Assembly: GCA_039026755.1 (NCBI GenBank)
Contig: JBCCLR010000072.1
Span: 1 to 15,959, forward strand
DNA from: CAKZYD01 sp039026755
GTDB lineage: Bacteria; Pseudomonadota; Alphaproteobacteria; Sphingomonadales; CAKZYD01
Direction of reading: 5' to 3'
DNA: 15,959 bases
The first letter of the stretch is position 1; every line of letters begins with the position of its first letter. Shown piece after piece: positions 1-7,984 of the stretch. Made by a program: the position numbers and the translations under genes. The notes under the pieces are model-generated. The model did not search any database. It saw only the letters and a list, made by a program, of their open reading frames with translations, and was not told the origin of the DNA.

Positions 1-1
1 C

Positions 2-1204
2 GCGCCTGAGCCCATGCATGCCGAAGACCCTATGTTTATTTTGTATACGTCCGGCTCAACCGGTAAACCCAAGGGCGTGCTCCACACGACGGGCGGGTAT
101 TTGGTGTGGGCGTCAATGACGCATGAATATGTGTTCGACTATACGCCGGGCGATATTTATTGGTGTACTGCGGACGTCGGCTGGGTCACCGGGCACACCT
201 ATATTGTGTATGGCCCGCTGGCCAATGGTGCGACCACCTTAATGTTTGAAGGGGTGCCGACCTATCCGGATGTGGACCGGTTCTGGGATGTCGTCGCAAA
301 GCACAAGGTCAACATTCTATACACCGCACCAACAGCAATTCGCGCCCTCATGCGCGAAGGGGACGAGCCTGTTGGCCGGCATGATCTGTCGTCACTTAAA
401 GTCCTCGGTTCAGTCGGTGAACCAATCAACCCAGAAGCCTGGAATTGGTACCATAGCGTTGTTGGCAAAGGAAATTCACCGATTGTGGACACCTGGTGGC
501 AGACCGAAACAGGGGGCTGCATGATTACCCCGCTGCCCGGCGCCACGGAACTTAAACCAGGCTCTGCCACGCGGCCGTTCTTTGGCGTACAGCCCGCACT
601 GGTGGATAATGATGGCAAAGAGCTGGACGGCGCAACCGAAGGCAATCTCATCATTAAAGATAGCTGGCCAGGCCAAGCGCGCAGCGTGTTTGGCGATCAT
701 GAGCGGTTTATTCAAACCTATTTCTCAACCTATCCCGGCAGCTATTTCACCGGAGATGGGTGCCGCCGCGACAGTGACGGATACTATTGGATCACGGGCC
801 GGGTCGATGATGTGATCAACGTGTCAGGTCACCGCATGGGCACAGCTGAAGTTGAATCCGCACTGGTTGCCCACAAACGTGTCGCCGAGGCCGCTGTGGT
901 TGGCTATCCGCACGACATTAAAGGCCAAGGCATCTATTGCTATGTGACGCTCAATGCGGGCGAAGAACCAAGCCCGGAACTGGGCAAAGAGCTGCGCACG
1001 TGGGTCCGCTCAGAAATCGGCCCTATCGCAAGCCCAGACCATATTCAGTTCACACCCGGTTTGCCGAAAACCCGGTCCGGCAAAATTATGCGCCGCATTC
1101 TGCGCAAGATTGCGGAAAATGATTATGGCAGCCTGGGGGACACCTCAACACTCGCCGATCCAAGCGTTGTCGATGACTTGATCGACAACCGCATGAACCG
1201 ATGA
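2..1204 (+). CDS. acs: Acetyl-CoA synthetase, C-terminal ~400 residues (5' end cut by window)
   Basis: Acs converts acetate, ATP and CoA to acetyl-CoA through an acetyl-adenylate; it is the cytosolic high-affinity acetate-activating enzyme. The frame is open from base 2, so the ATG at 14 is internal and the N-terminal ~250 residues of a normal ~650-residue Acs lie outside the window. Seen in order: the ATP-binding P-loop-like motif YTSGSTGKPKG, the acetate/CoA pocket motif DTWWQTETGG, the hinge region YWITGRVDDVINVSGHR, and near the C-terminus PKTRSGKIMRR, whose last-motif lysine is the catalytic lysine that Pat-type enzymes acetylate to switch Acs off. The gene ends 30 nt before a LuxR-type regulator on the same strand, suggesting cotranscription. 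Adjacent CrbR/CrbS-like genes suggest that acs is regulated by acetate. The family call is very secure, and I see no frameshift. Confidence 0.97.
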   Translation, partial: APEPMHAEDPMFILYTSGSTGKPKGVLHTTGGYLVWASMTHEYVFDYTPGDIYWCTADVGWVTGHTYIVYGPLANGATTLMFEGVPTYPDVDRFWDVVAKHKVNILYTAPTAIRALMREGDEPVGRHDLSSLKVLGSVGEPINPEAWNWYHSVVGKGNSPIVDTWWQTETGGCMITPLPGATELKPGSATRPFFGVQPALVDNDGKELDGATEGNLIIKDSWPGQARSVFGDHERFIQTYFSTYPGSYFTGDGCRRDSDGYYWITGRVDDVINVSGHRMGTAEVESALVAHKRVAEAAVVGYPHDIKGQGIYCYVTLNAGEEPSPELGKELRTWVRSEIGPIASPDHIQFTPGLPKTRSGKIMRRILRKIAENDYGSLGDTSTLADPSVVDDLIDNRMNR

Positions 1205-1234
1205 CCATCTACGACTTTTAAGGATAACCTGCCT

Positions 1235-1882
1235 ATGACTGCCCCAATCGTTATTGCTGATGACCACCCGCTGATGCGCGGCGCGCTTGAGCAAGCGATT
1301 GGGCGGGTCATGCCGGAGATGCCGATTTGCGAGGCTGACAATTTAGCTGGCGCTCGGGCGGTGCTGCACGAGCAAGGCGCCAGCCTACTCCTGCTCGACA
1401 TTCATATGTCAGACAGTGACGGCTTTGCGGGTTTAATCGCCTTACGGCACGATTTTCCCGCGATACCGATCATTGTGGTCTCAGCCAGTGATGACGATTG
1501 GGTGATTAGCCGGGCTGCGCAATTTGGCGCCTCTGGTTTCATTCCCAAATCGTCTTCAATGGCAGATATTAGCGATGCCTTTGAAGCGGTTATGGCGGGC
1601 GATTTATCCTTTCCGGAAATAACCGATGAAGCACATGCAAGCGAAGGTGAAGATGAAGCGGTGCGTCAAATCGCGACGCTCACACCGGCCCAGCTGCGCG
1701 TTTTGATCGGCCTCACTGAAGGCCGACTCAACAAGCAAATTGCCTATGAAATGGATATTTCAGAAGCGACCGTTAAGGCCCATGTCACTGCCGTTTTTCG
1801 CAAGCTTGACGTGATTAATCGCACCCAAGCGGTGATTAAGGCAAATGCTTTAATTGTGGCGGAAGATCAAGTTGCGGACTAA
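1235..1882 (+). CDS. crbR: LuxR/NarL-family response regulator, CrbR-like
   Basis: This 215-residue two-domain regulator has a receiver domain at residues ~4-120 and a LuxR-type helix-turn-helix at ~147-205. In the receiver, acidic pocket D9/D10, phospho-acceptor D55 (LLLLDIHMSD), S83 and K105 (FIPKSSS) are all present, so it should be phosphorylatable. The HTH region has the usual LTPAQLRVL... start and the recognition-helix stretch SEATVKAHVTAVFRKL. An AAGGA sequence lies about 9 nt before the ATG. It sits 30 nt after acs and converges on a SLC5-type hybrid kinase, the arrangement expected of the CrbS/CrbR acetate switch that activates acs. The response-regulator family is certain. The CrbR name is inferred from context and should be tested against relatives such as ErdR/AgmR-type regulators. 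Confidence 0.88.
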   Translation: MTAPIVIADDHPLMRGALEQAIGRVMPEMPICEADNLAGARAVLHEQGASLLLLDIHMSDSDGFAGLIALRHDFPAIPIIVVSASDDDWVISRAAQFGASGFIPKSSSMADISDAFEAVMAGDLSFPEITDEAHASEGEDEAVRQIATLTPAQLRVLIGLTEGRLNKQIAYEMDISEATVKAHVTAVFRKLDVINRTQAVIKANALIVAEDQVAD

Positions 1883-1890
1883 ACAGCTAG

Positions 1891-1905
1891 CCGGCAGTTT
1901 GCCGG
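1891..1905. terminator. Short inverted repeat between convergent crbR and crbS (possible bidirectional terminator)
   Basis: A perfect 6-bp inverted repeat, CCGGCA-gtt-TGCCGG, lies in the 45-nt gap between the two convergent stop codons. There is no T-tract on either strand, so intrinsic termination would be weak; it may only protect 3' ends. The position is what one expects of a shared terminator. Confidence 0.4.
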
Positions 1906-1927
1906 ATTGAATTGAAACGCCGACCGT

Positions 1928-4900
1928 TTATTCAGCAACAGCGGTGACCTGGCACGTTTGCCGGATGAGCGCGCGTAGCTGCGCGGGCGCTATAGGTTTG
2001 CGTAGAACAGGTACGCCGCGCTCATGCGCCTCGGTTTCGACGTCACTTTCCTGCGCTGCGGTCATCAAAATAACCGGCGGCTGGAACCCCCATTTGCCAA
2101 CCAGTTGATCGAGATATTCAAACCCGGTTGCGCCGTCATCGAGTTGATAATCGAGCAAGACAAGATCGGGCGACGCTGCAGCCCCGCGCAGGGCTTCAGC
2201 AAGATGTGCTGCCGTTTGAATGCCGGTTATAATGCAATTCCAGCGGCTTAAAAGGGCTGTAGTCGCACTTAAAATATCCGGATCATTGTCAATGCAGAAA
2301 ACCCGCAAACCTCCAACCGTGCTGAGCGGCGTCTTGGTCTGGGCAGAGACGACCTTGACGCCCTGTGTGCGCGGAACGATGATTTCAAAGGCGCTGCCGC
2401 GCCCTGGAACACTATTGACACGAATAGGATGATCGAGATGCTGGGCAATGCGCTGCACGATAGCGAGCCCGAGGCCAACGCCTTCGCGCTTTTCTTGGCC
2501 ATCTTGTTGCACCTGATGGAACTCTTGGAATATTTTTGCTTGTTCTGATGCGTCAATCCCAACGCCAGTATCACAAATGACGATGCGCACGTTGTCACCG
2601 GCAAGACGACAGCCAACCAATATACCGCCCTTTTTGGTGTAGCGCACAGCGTTCGACAGGAAGTTTTGTAAAACGCTGCGCAGCAAAGCCCGGTCAGAGC
2701 GAATAAATGCCGTTGACGGCACATAGCGCACAGTAAGACCTTTTTCCTTCGCGATAACGGAGAAATCATCCACCAATTCTTGCAACAAATCGGCAACTGC
2801 AAACCGCTTGGGACGCACCGGCACGCTATCGCTATCAAGTTTGGACATATTCAAAAGTGCGCGCAGCAGCGTATCCGCTGAGGCAATGGATTGATCGATT
2901 TTTTGTAACAGCCCAAGCGTGTCCGCATCCGTACGCCCGACATCTTCCGACAATGCGGATGTGAACAACCGCGCTGCGTTGAGCGGCTGCAACAAGTCAT
3001 GGCTCGCCGCAGCTAAAAAGCGGGTCTTAGACGCGGTTGCACGTTCAAGTTTCTCATTCAGTGCTTTTAAGTCATGCGTACGCTCTAACACGCGCTGCTC
3101 AAGCGTTTCATTGGTCTCTTTCAGCGCCGTCTCTGCACGCACCCGTGCCGTAACATCCATGTAGGTGGTGATATATCCGCCATCGGGCATGGCCTGGCCT
3201 TGGATTTCCAAATAGCGTCCATCAAAATGCCGACGCGAGAAATCATGCGGCCGGCCGGCTTGCATATGGCCAACACGCCGGGCAATCACGCGGTCTGCAT
3301 CTTGGCCAGGCCACGTGCCCTTCTCAGCGTTATAGCGGATGATATCCGCAATGGGCCGCCCGACGCTCACCAGCTGGTCGGGGTAGTCGAATAAATCCAC
3401 ATAAGGTGTATTCCAGGCAGCAATGCGCATATCCCGGTCGACCACGCAGACGCCGTGTGGAATGTTCTCTAATGTGGCTTGCAAGAGTTCGCGGTTGAAT
3501 TCCAGCTTTTGCGAGGTTTCATCGAGCAGTGTGACGACATCTTCAGGCTTTAAGCTGGTGCCCGATAGAATGCTCTGCAGCAGCAGCCGCGATGAAGATG
3601 CCCCAAGCACGCGCGTCAGCTGCATTTCCCCAAAGCGCACCAGATCATCATCCAGCAAATCTCGGTCCGCGAGGTGACGTCCGCTCAGAAGTTCATAGGC
3701 TTCAAAAGCCTGCGCGCAGCGCTCGCGGCCCAAACTGCGCTGGATGAGCGCGCGCAGATCCTTCACGCGTGCAGAGGTTTCAACGTGGCTGGCTTGACTG
3801 GGCACGGGATGGCCGGAAAACGCAGCCGCCTGAATGAGGTCAATGCCGTCGGACCTCATCAGCACCGATGCAATGACGAAGCATAGCGCATTCACGCCAA
3901 GGCTCCAGAACAGGCCGTGCGTCAGCGGGTCTGGCCCCGCGAAACCAAATAGCGCTTCGGGCCGCAAACTAGATAGCCCAAACAACCCGTTGTCGACGAT
4001 TTGCGCCGCCCAATTGAACACCGGCGCAATAGCCGGCAGCACGAGCGTAAACAGCCAGAGCGCAAACCCCAAAACAAGTCCAGTGAAGACACCGCGTTTA
4101 TTGCCGCGCGACCAATACAACCCACCAACCAGTGCCGGCATAAACTGGACAGCAGCCGCGAAGGAGAGAATGCCAAGTGCAGCGAGGGTTTGTTGTTCAG
4201 TAATGCTGCGATCAAAACCGTAGGCGAGCAGCATCAAGGCAGCGATCGTAAAGCGACGAAAAACGCGCTGGCGCCGCGCAATCATGTCATGATCTTGGTG
4301 AGCGCCGCCAGACAGTTTCAGCAAAATTGGAATCACCAAATCATTGGTGACCATGATGCTGAGCGCCACGCAGGCCACAATCACCATCCCCGTTGCAGCA
4401 GCAAAACCGCCTAGAAAGGTGAGCAACGCCAACGCCGACTGGTCCAAGGCCGACGGCAGCACGAGAACGAACAAGTCCGGCCGGGTTCCAACGGGCAATT
4501 GGGTGATACCAGCAAGCGCTATGGGCGGCACGACCAAAGCGGTGAGGGCCAAGTAGCCGACGAAGACCCAGCGTGACTTTGGCAACACCAAAGGGTCTGT
4601 GCACTCCACAACCAGCATATGAAATTGCCGAGGCAAGCACAGAACAGCGCCAATGGACAGCAGTGTCAAAGACCAGAACCGCATATCAATATCACTGGCT
4701 TGGAAAGGCATGGCAGATAAATTTTGCCCGTTAAGCCCCGCACCACCTGTCCATAGCACTGCGCATGCCAACGCCCCGACGGCAACGAGAGCGAAAAGCT
4801 TGAGCGCTGACTCAATCACGATTGCACGCACCAAGCCTCGGTTCGGGGTCGTTATATCAGCATGGCGCGTGCCAAAAACCAGAGCGAAGAGGGCCAAAAT

Positions 4901-5395
4901 CCCGGCGGAAAGAAGCACGAGATCGTTTTCCTGGGCTGGCTCTACGCCGCTGTTCCCAGTCACCACGCTAAAGGTCATGGCAATGGATTTAAGTTGCAGA
5001 GCAATGTAAGGCAGAGCGCCGACGACGGCGATCAACGTTACCATAGCGGCCAAACGCTGGCTCTTGCCATAGCGCGCAGAGATAAAGTCAGCGATTGAGG
5101 TAACATGATGGGCCTTACCGGCCTTCACCAGCTTTTTTAGCAAGCCGCCGCCGAACGCAAAGACCAGCATCGGGCCAAGATATATGGGTAGATAGTCCCA
5201 GCCGCTGGCCGCGGCAGTTCCAACCGCGCCATAATATGTCCAACTTGTGCAATAGACTGCAATGGAAAGGCCGAACAACCAGGGCTTTAAAATGGCTTTA
5301 CCAAGCGGATCACGGCCACGTTCACTGGTGTGGGCGATCCAAAATAGACCGCACACATAAGCTCCTGTTAGCGCGATAACCAGCCATGACGGCAT
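1928..5395 (-). CDS. crbS: Hybrid sensor histidine kinase with SLC5 symporter domain, CrbS-like
   Basis: This 1155-residue membrane sensor kinase has residues ~1-515 forming a sodium/solute-symporter (SLC5) domain of about 13 hydrophobic segments. A STAC-like linker follows at ~535-635, a PAS domain at ~640-755 (GVCVVDRDMRIAAWN), a coiled coil at ~752-790, and a HisKA domain with phospho-acceptor H799 in ASHDLLQPL. The HATPase has its N box around N911-N915, G1 DTGVGID at 942-948 and G2 GVGLGLAI at 972-979. The C-terminal receiver has D1036/D1038, phospho-acceptor D1082, T1112 and K1133. All catalytic residues are intact. This is the CrbS architecture; in Vibrio and Pseudomonas CrbS activates CrbR to induce acs. 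The ATG at 5395 is preceded by a G-rich ribosome site. What the SLC5 part binds or transports (acetate is likely) cannot be read from sequence. Confidence 0.93.
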   Translation of the reverse strand: MPSWLVIALTGAYVCGLFWIAHTSERGRDPLGKAILKPWLFGLSIAVYCTSWTYYGAVGTAAASGWDYLPIYLGPMLVFAFGGGLLKKLVKAGKAHHVTSIADFISARYGKSQRLAAMVTLIAVVGALPYIALQLKSIAMTFSVVTGNSGVEPAQENDLVLLSAGILALFALVFGTRHADITTPNRGLVRAIVIESALKLFALVAVGALACAVLWTGGAGLNGQNLSAMPFQASDIDMRFWSLTLLSIGAVLCLPRQFHMLVVECTDPLVLPKSRWVFVGYLALTALVVPPIALAGITQLPVGTRPDLFVLVLPSALDQSALALLTFLGGFAAATGMVIVACVALSIMVTNDLVIPILLKLSGGAHQDHDMIARRQRVFRRFTIAALMLLAYGFDRSITEQQTLAALGILSFAAAVQFMPALVGGLYWSRGNKRGVFTGLVLGFALWLFTLVLPAIAPVFNWAAQIVDNGLFGLSSLRPEALFGFAGPDPLTHGLFWSLGVNALCFVIASVLMRSDGIDLIQAAAFSGHPVPSQASHVETSARVKDLRALIQRSLGRERCAQAFEAYELLSGRHLADRDLLDDDLVRFGEMQLTRVLGASSSRLLLQSILSGTSLKPEDVVTLLDETSQKLEFNRELLQATLENIPHGVCVVDRDMRIAAWNTPYVDLFDYPDQLVSVGRPIADIIRYNAEKGTWPGQDADRVIARRVGHMQAGRPHDFSRRHFDGRYLEIQGQAMPDGGYITTYMDVTARVRAETALKETNETLEQRVLERTHDLKALNEKLERATASKTRFLAAASHDLLQPLNAARLFTSALSEDVGRTDADTLGLLQKIDQSIASADTLLRALLNMSKLDSDSVPVRPKRFAVADLLQELVDDFSVIAKEKGLTVRYVPSTAFIRSDRALLRSVLQNFLSNAVRYTKKGGILVGCRLAGDNVRIVICDTGVGIDASEQAKIFQEFHQVQQDGQEKREGVGLGLAIVQRIAQHLDHPIRVNSVPGRGSAFEIIVPRTQGVKVVSAQTKTPLSTVGGLRVFCIDNDPDILSATTALLSRWNCIITGIQTAAHLAEALRGAAASPDLVLLDYQLDDGATGFEYLDQLVGKWGFQPPVILMTAAQESDVETEAHERGVPVLRKPIAPAQLRALIRQTCQVTAVAE

Positions 5396-5429
5396 GCAAA
5401 GAGCTCCCCCCCAAAAGTGCGCAGCTCGG

Positions 5430-5457
5430 ATTAAAGTCTCTCTAAAGCGCGTCTCAA
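5430..5457 (-). promoter_or_regulatory. Candidate sigma-70 promoter of crbS
   Basis: On the minus strand, TTGAGA (5457-5452) and TTTAAT (5435-5430) are separated by 16 nt. A start around 5423 would give a leader of about 28 nt before the crbS ATG, covering its G-rich ribosome-binding site. This is a consensus match only. Confidence 0.4.
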
Positions 5458-5463
5458 GAGTAT

Positions 5464-5475
5464 ACGACTAATCGT
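5464..5475. promoter_or_regulatory. Dyad ACGA-N4-TCGT directly upstream of the crbS promoter
   Basis: The perfect inverted repeat ACGActaaTCGT ends 7 nt upstream of the putative -35 of crbS, a position suited to a regulator. It shares a GACTAA core with the dyad upstream of the symporter operon (8402-8421). Binding by CrbR is only a guess. Confidence 0.3.
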
Positions 5476-5698
5476 TTCTTGGGAAGGGAGCTGTTTAAGG
5501 CCGCATGTTTGTCCGCCACGATAATTTGCCCATCATAATGCGACAGCAGCGTCATCCGAACCGATCGCAACATTAAGCCAACAATAGCCTTGCCAAAAAA
5601 GGGAGCTCTGCAGAATTGAGCGACATGCAATGGTAAATGCCGCGGCGCTAAACCTACCCCCGTGGCGACGCGTGCGGCGAAAGAAAAGGGAGAGCGTT

Positions 5699-6106
5699 AT
5701 GGCATCGTTCATTGTTCGGATCGGCATCAAAGCGGGATGCGAAGCGGAATTTGAGAACATTGTCGGAGAAATTTATGTGGCGACGCATCGCGATGAACCG
5801 GGTTGTCGCCGCTATGAGTATTGGCGCTGTCAAACGCCAGGGCATTATTACTGCCTGCTCAGCTTTGACCGCTATGAAGACTTCCTGATCCATCAAACCA
5901 GCGCGCATCACGAAAAAGACGCCAAGCGATTGGTTGAAATTATCGATACCTTTGACATGGAATGGCTTGATCCCATGCTGCTGGAAGATGGGCTTAAGCC
6001 AACAGAAGAGGCAGGCCCGCCAGACGATGCTGATGACTTAACGCGGCACTATGCGAGCCAATTTAAAGTCCAAGTCGCGCAATGGTGGGCTGCCATGCGC
6101 GCATAA
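5699..6106 (+). CDS. Small protein with antibiotic-biosynthesis-monooxygenase (ABM) fold
   Basis: This 135-residue soluble protein has an N-terminal ~95 residues matching the dimeric alpha/beta-barrel ABM family (YgiN/quinol-monooxygenase-like). Seen are a beta strand start ASFIVRIGIK, the central GCRRYEYWRC strand, YYCLLSFDRYEDF, and the H65-x3-HH motif (HQTSAHH) typical of the helix before the last strand. About 40 further acidic and then aromatic residues follow the core, longer than most single-domain relatives. The ATG at 5699 has GGGAG 6 nt upstream and starts exactly at the domain. An open frame reaches an ATG at 5630, but that extension is basic and lacks a ribosome site. It is transcribed divergently from crbS and convergently with the symporter. 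Family members act on quinones, polyketides or haem, or only bind ligands; substrate unknown. Any link to acetate metabolism is inferred from position alone. Confidence 0.8.
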   Translation: MASFIVRIGIKAGCEAEFENIVGEIYVATHRDEPGCRRYEYWRCQTPGHYYCLLSFDRYEDFLIHQTSAHHEKDAKRLVEIIDTFDMEWLDPMLLEDGLKPTEEAGPPDDADDLTRHYASQFKVQVAQWWAAMRA

Positions 6107-6146
6107 AAAAGAAGGCCCTAGACATGCCTTAATGTCCAGGGCCTTC
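6105..6146 (-). terminator. Strong intrinsic terminator of the symporter operon, shared hairpin with the ABM gene
   Basis: A 15-bp stem (6111-6125 with 6132-6146, one A-C mismatch) encloses a 6-nt loop. On the minus strand the hairpin is followed by a run of T residues, complementary to the A-run at 6105-6110. This run abuts the stop codon of the plus-strand ABM gene. On the plus strand no T-tract follows, so termination is expected mainly for the minus-strand symporter, with weaker use for the ABM gene. Confidence 0.85.
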
Positions 6147-6196
6147 GCATTTGGGGTAATACAGCGCCGCTATTATCGGCAGCGCTGCACTATGGG

Positions 6197-7975
6197 TTAG
6201 TGCGAGTGCGCACCACCTGCACCGGCTGGGATACGAATATCCTCAACCATGGTCTGCACTTTCTCCGGCGGGGCAGCAGTCACGGCTTTCACCGCATAAG
6301 CCACACCAAAGTTAATCAGCATGCCAATCGAGCCAATGCCTTCTGGCGAGATGCCGAACAGCCACTGCTCTTTGGTGCCAAAACCACCTTTGAAGAAGAT
6401 GATATAGCCGATGGTGAAGGCCAGGCCGCCAACCATTCCGGCGATCGCGCCTTCTTTATTCATGGTTTTGGAGAAGATGCCCATCAGGATAACCGGGAAC
6501 AGGCTGGATGCAGCAAGACCAAAGGCCAATGCCACCACCTGGGCCACAAAGCCTGGCGGGTTGATGCCAAAGTAGCCAGCAATCACGATTGCAACCACGG
6601 CAGCCAATCGCGCGAACAACAGTTCTTGACGATCTGAGATATTCGGCATCAGCGTCTTCTTCATGAGATCATGGCTGATCGAGGTTGAAATCACCAATAG
6701 CAGGCCTGCCGCAGTGGACAGTGCCGCGGCAACGCCGCCTGCAGCCACCAAGGCAATCACCCAACCTGGCAGACTTGCAATCTCTGGATTGGCAAGCACC
6801 ATGATATCCCGGTCGACATAGATTTCATTGGCTGTATCGCTTGCTGCGTTGGTCAAAATCCGCTCGCCGCTCGCGCCGGTTTGGCCATCAAAGCTTGGCT
6901 TGCCAGCAAAGGGCGCACCGGCACGATATTGGATCTTACCATCCTGGTTTTTATCCATCCAACCGATCAGGCCAATCGACTCCCAGCTTTTCACCCAGTC
7001 TGGCGTTGCTGCTGCCTCTTCAGTGGCACCTGCATAAGCCGTTTCATTCACGGTATCGACAAAGTTGAGCCGCGCGAACGAAGCAACCGCCGGAGCTGTT
7101 GTGTAAAGAATGGCAATGAACACCAGCGCCCAGCCCGCAGAAACACGTGCATCAGACACTTTCGGCACGGTGAAGAAGCGCACGATGACATGCGGCAAGC
7201 CAGCGGTACCGACCATCAGCGCCATGGTGATGGCAAACACATCGACCATGCTTTTGGTCCCGCTGGTATATTCGTTAAACCCGAGGTCAACGAGTACGCC
7301 ATCGAGTTTTTGCAAGACCGTTGTGCCTTCGGCAACTTCAGCGCCAAGCCCCAGCTGCGGGATTGGGTTGCCGGTGACCAGCATGGAGATGAAAATAGCT
7401 GGCACCATATAGGCGAAGATGAGCACGCAATATTGCGCAACTTGCGTATACGTGATGCCCTTCATGCCGCCAAGCACCGCATAGAAGAACACGATGACCA
7501 TGCCGATGACGACGCCCCATTCAATCTGCACATCTAAAAAGCGCGAGAACACCACGCCGACACCGCGCATCTGCCCTGCCACATAGGTAAAGGAGATCAC
7601 GATGAGGCACAGCACGGCAATCATGCGCGCTGCTTTTGAATAATAGCGTTCCGCCACAAAGTCAGGCACCGTAAATTGGCCAAACTTGCGCAGATAAGGC
7701 GCCAGCAACAGAGCAAGCAGCACATAGCCGCCAGTCCAGCCCATCAGGTAGACCGAGCCGTCATAGCCGGCAAAGGCAATAATGCCCGCCATGGAGATAA
7801 ACGAGGCTGCCGACATCCAGTCGGCGGCTGTCGCCATACCGTTCATGACCGGGTGCACACCGCCCCCGGCAACGTAGAATTCTTTGGTTGAACCAGCCCG
7901 GCTCCAAATCGCGATACCGATATAAAGCGCGAAGGACAGGCCGACGAAAATGTATGTGAGTAATTGTGTTGACAT
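6197..7975 (-). CDS. Sodium/solute symporter, VC_2705 (ActP-like acetate permease) subfamily
   Basis: This 592-residue integral inner-membrane SLC5 transporter has about 12-13 hydrophobic segments. The N-terminal segment with SRAGSTKEFYVAGGGVHPVMNGMATAAD and ADWMSAASFISMAG is typical of ActP and VC_2705-type symporters, and LPHVIVRFFTVP follows around residue 260. It is paired with a DUF4212 small subunit, which points to the VC_2705 group (putative Na+/acetate or short-chain monocarboxylate uptake). A hydrophilic loop at ~303-400 carries D341-K-N-Q-D-G-K-I348, an EF-hand-like loop. The C-terminus is hydrophilic and ends in GGAHSH. Its ribosome site AGGGGG overlaps the TAG stop of the upstream DUF4212 gene, so translation is probably coupled. 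Proximity to acs and the CrbS/CrbR-like pair supports acetate as substrate; the exact substrate is inferred. Confidence 0.93.
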   Translation of the reverse strand: MSTQLLTYIFVGLSFALYIGIAIWSRAGSTKEFYVAGGGVHPVMNGMATAADWMSAASFISMAGIIAFAGYDGSVYLMGWTGGYVLLALLLAPYLRKFGQFTVPDFVAERYYSKAARMIAVLCLIVISFTYVAGQMRGVGVVFSRFLDVQIEWGVVIGMVIVFFYAVLGGMKGITYTQVAQYCVLIFAYMVPAIFISMLVTGNPIPQLGLGAEVAEGTTVLQKLDGVLVDLGFNEYTSGTKSMVDVFAITMALMVGTAGLPHVIVRFFTVPKVSDARVSAGWALVFIAILYTTAPAVASFARLNFVDTVNETAYAGATEEAAATPDWVKSWESIGLIGWMDKNQDGKIQYRAGAPFAGKPSFDGQTGASGERILTNAASDTANEIYVDRDIMVLANPEIASLPGWVIALVAAGGVAAALSTAAGLLLVISTSISHDLMKKTLMPNISDRQELLFARLAAVVAIVIAGYFGINPPGFVAQVVALAFGLAASSLFPVILMGIFSKTMNKEGAIAGMVGGLAFTIGYIIFFKGGFGTKEQWLFGISPEGIGSIGMLINFGVAYAVKAVTAAPPEKVQTMVEDIRIPAGAGGAHSH

Positions 7976-7984
7976 GCCCGCCCC

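Larger units (their letters stand above)
5396..5698. other. 303-nt divergent intergenic region between crbS and the ABM-domain gene
   Basis: It holds the putative crbS promoter and dyad at its left end. Plus-strand promoter elements for the ABM-domain gene are not convincing: TTGTCC at 5509 and CATAAT at 5534 are 19 nt apart, which is weak. The pentamer-rich string GGGAGCT occurs twice (near 5486 and 5598) without evident meaning. No credible small gene or RNA was recognised. Confidence 0.6.

Noticed and set aside
2269..2838. 189-codon minus-strand open frame overlapping crbS in another frame
   Set aside because: The crbS frame carries intact HATPase motifs here; the alternative translation has no recognisable motif.
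1235..5395. Possible frameshift or gene fission in the kinase/regulator pair
   Set aside because: Both genes are complete with all phosphotransfer residues; they are separate convergent genes.
5509..5539. TTGTCC/CATAAT as promoter of the ABM gene
   Set aside because: The 19-nt spacer and a leader of about 150 nt make it too weak to list as a feature.
5630..5698. N-terminal extension of the ABM protein
   Set aside because: The ATG at 5630 has no ribosome site and adds a basic stretch not part of the fold, whereas the ATG at 5699 has GGGAG at good spacing.
6881..7537. 218-codon plus-strand open frame
   Set aside because: Antisense to the symporter; composition rich in His, Arg and Asp as expected from a shadow of a membrane-protein gene.
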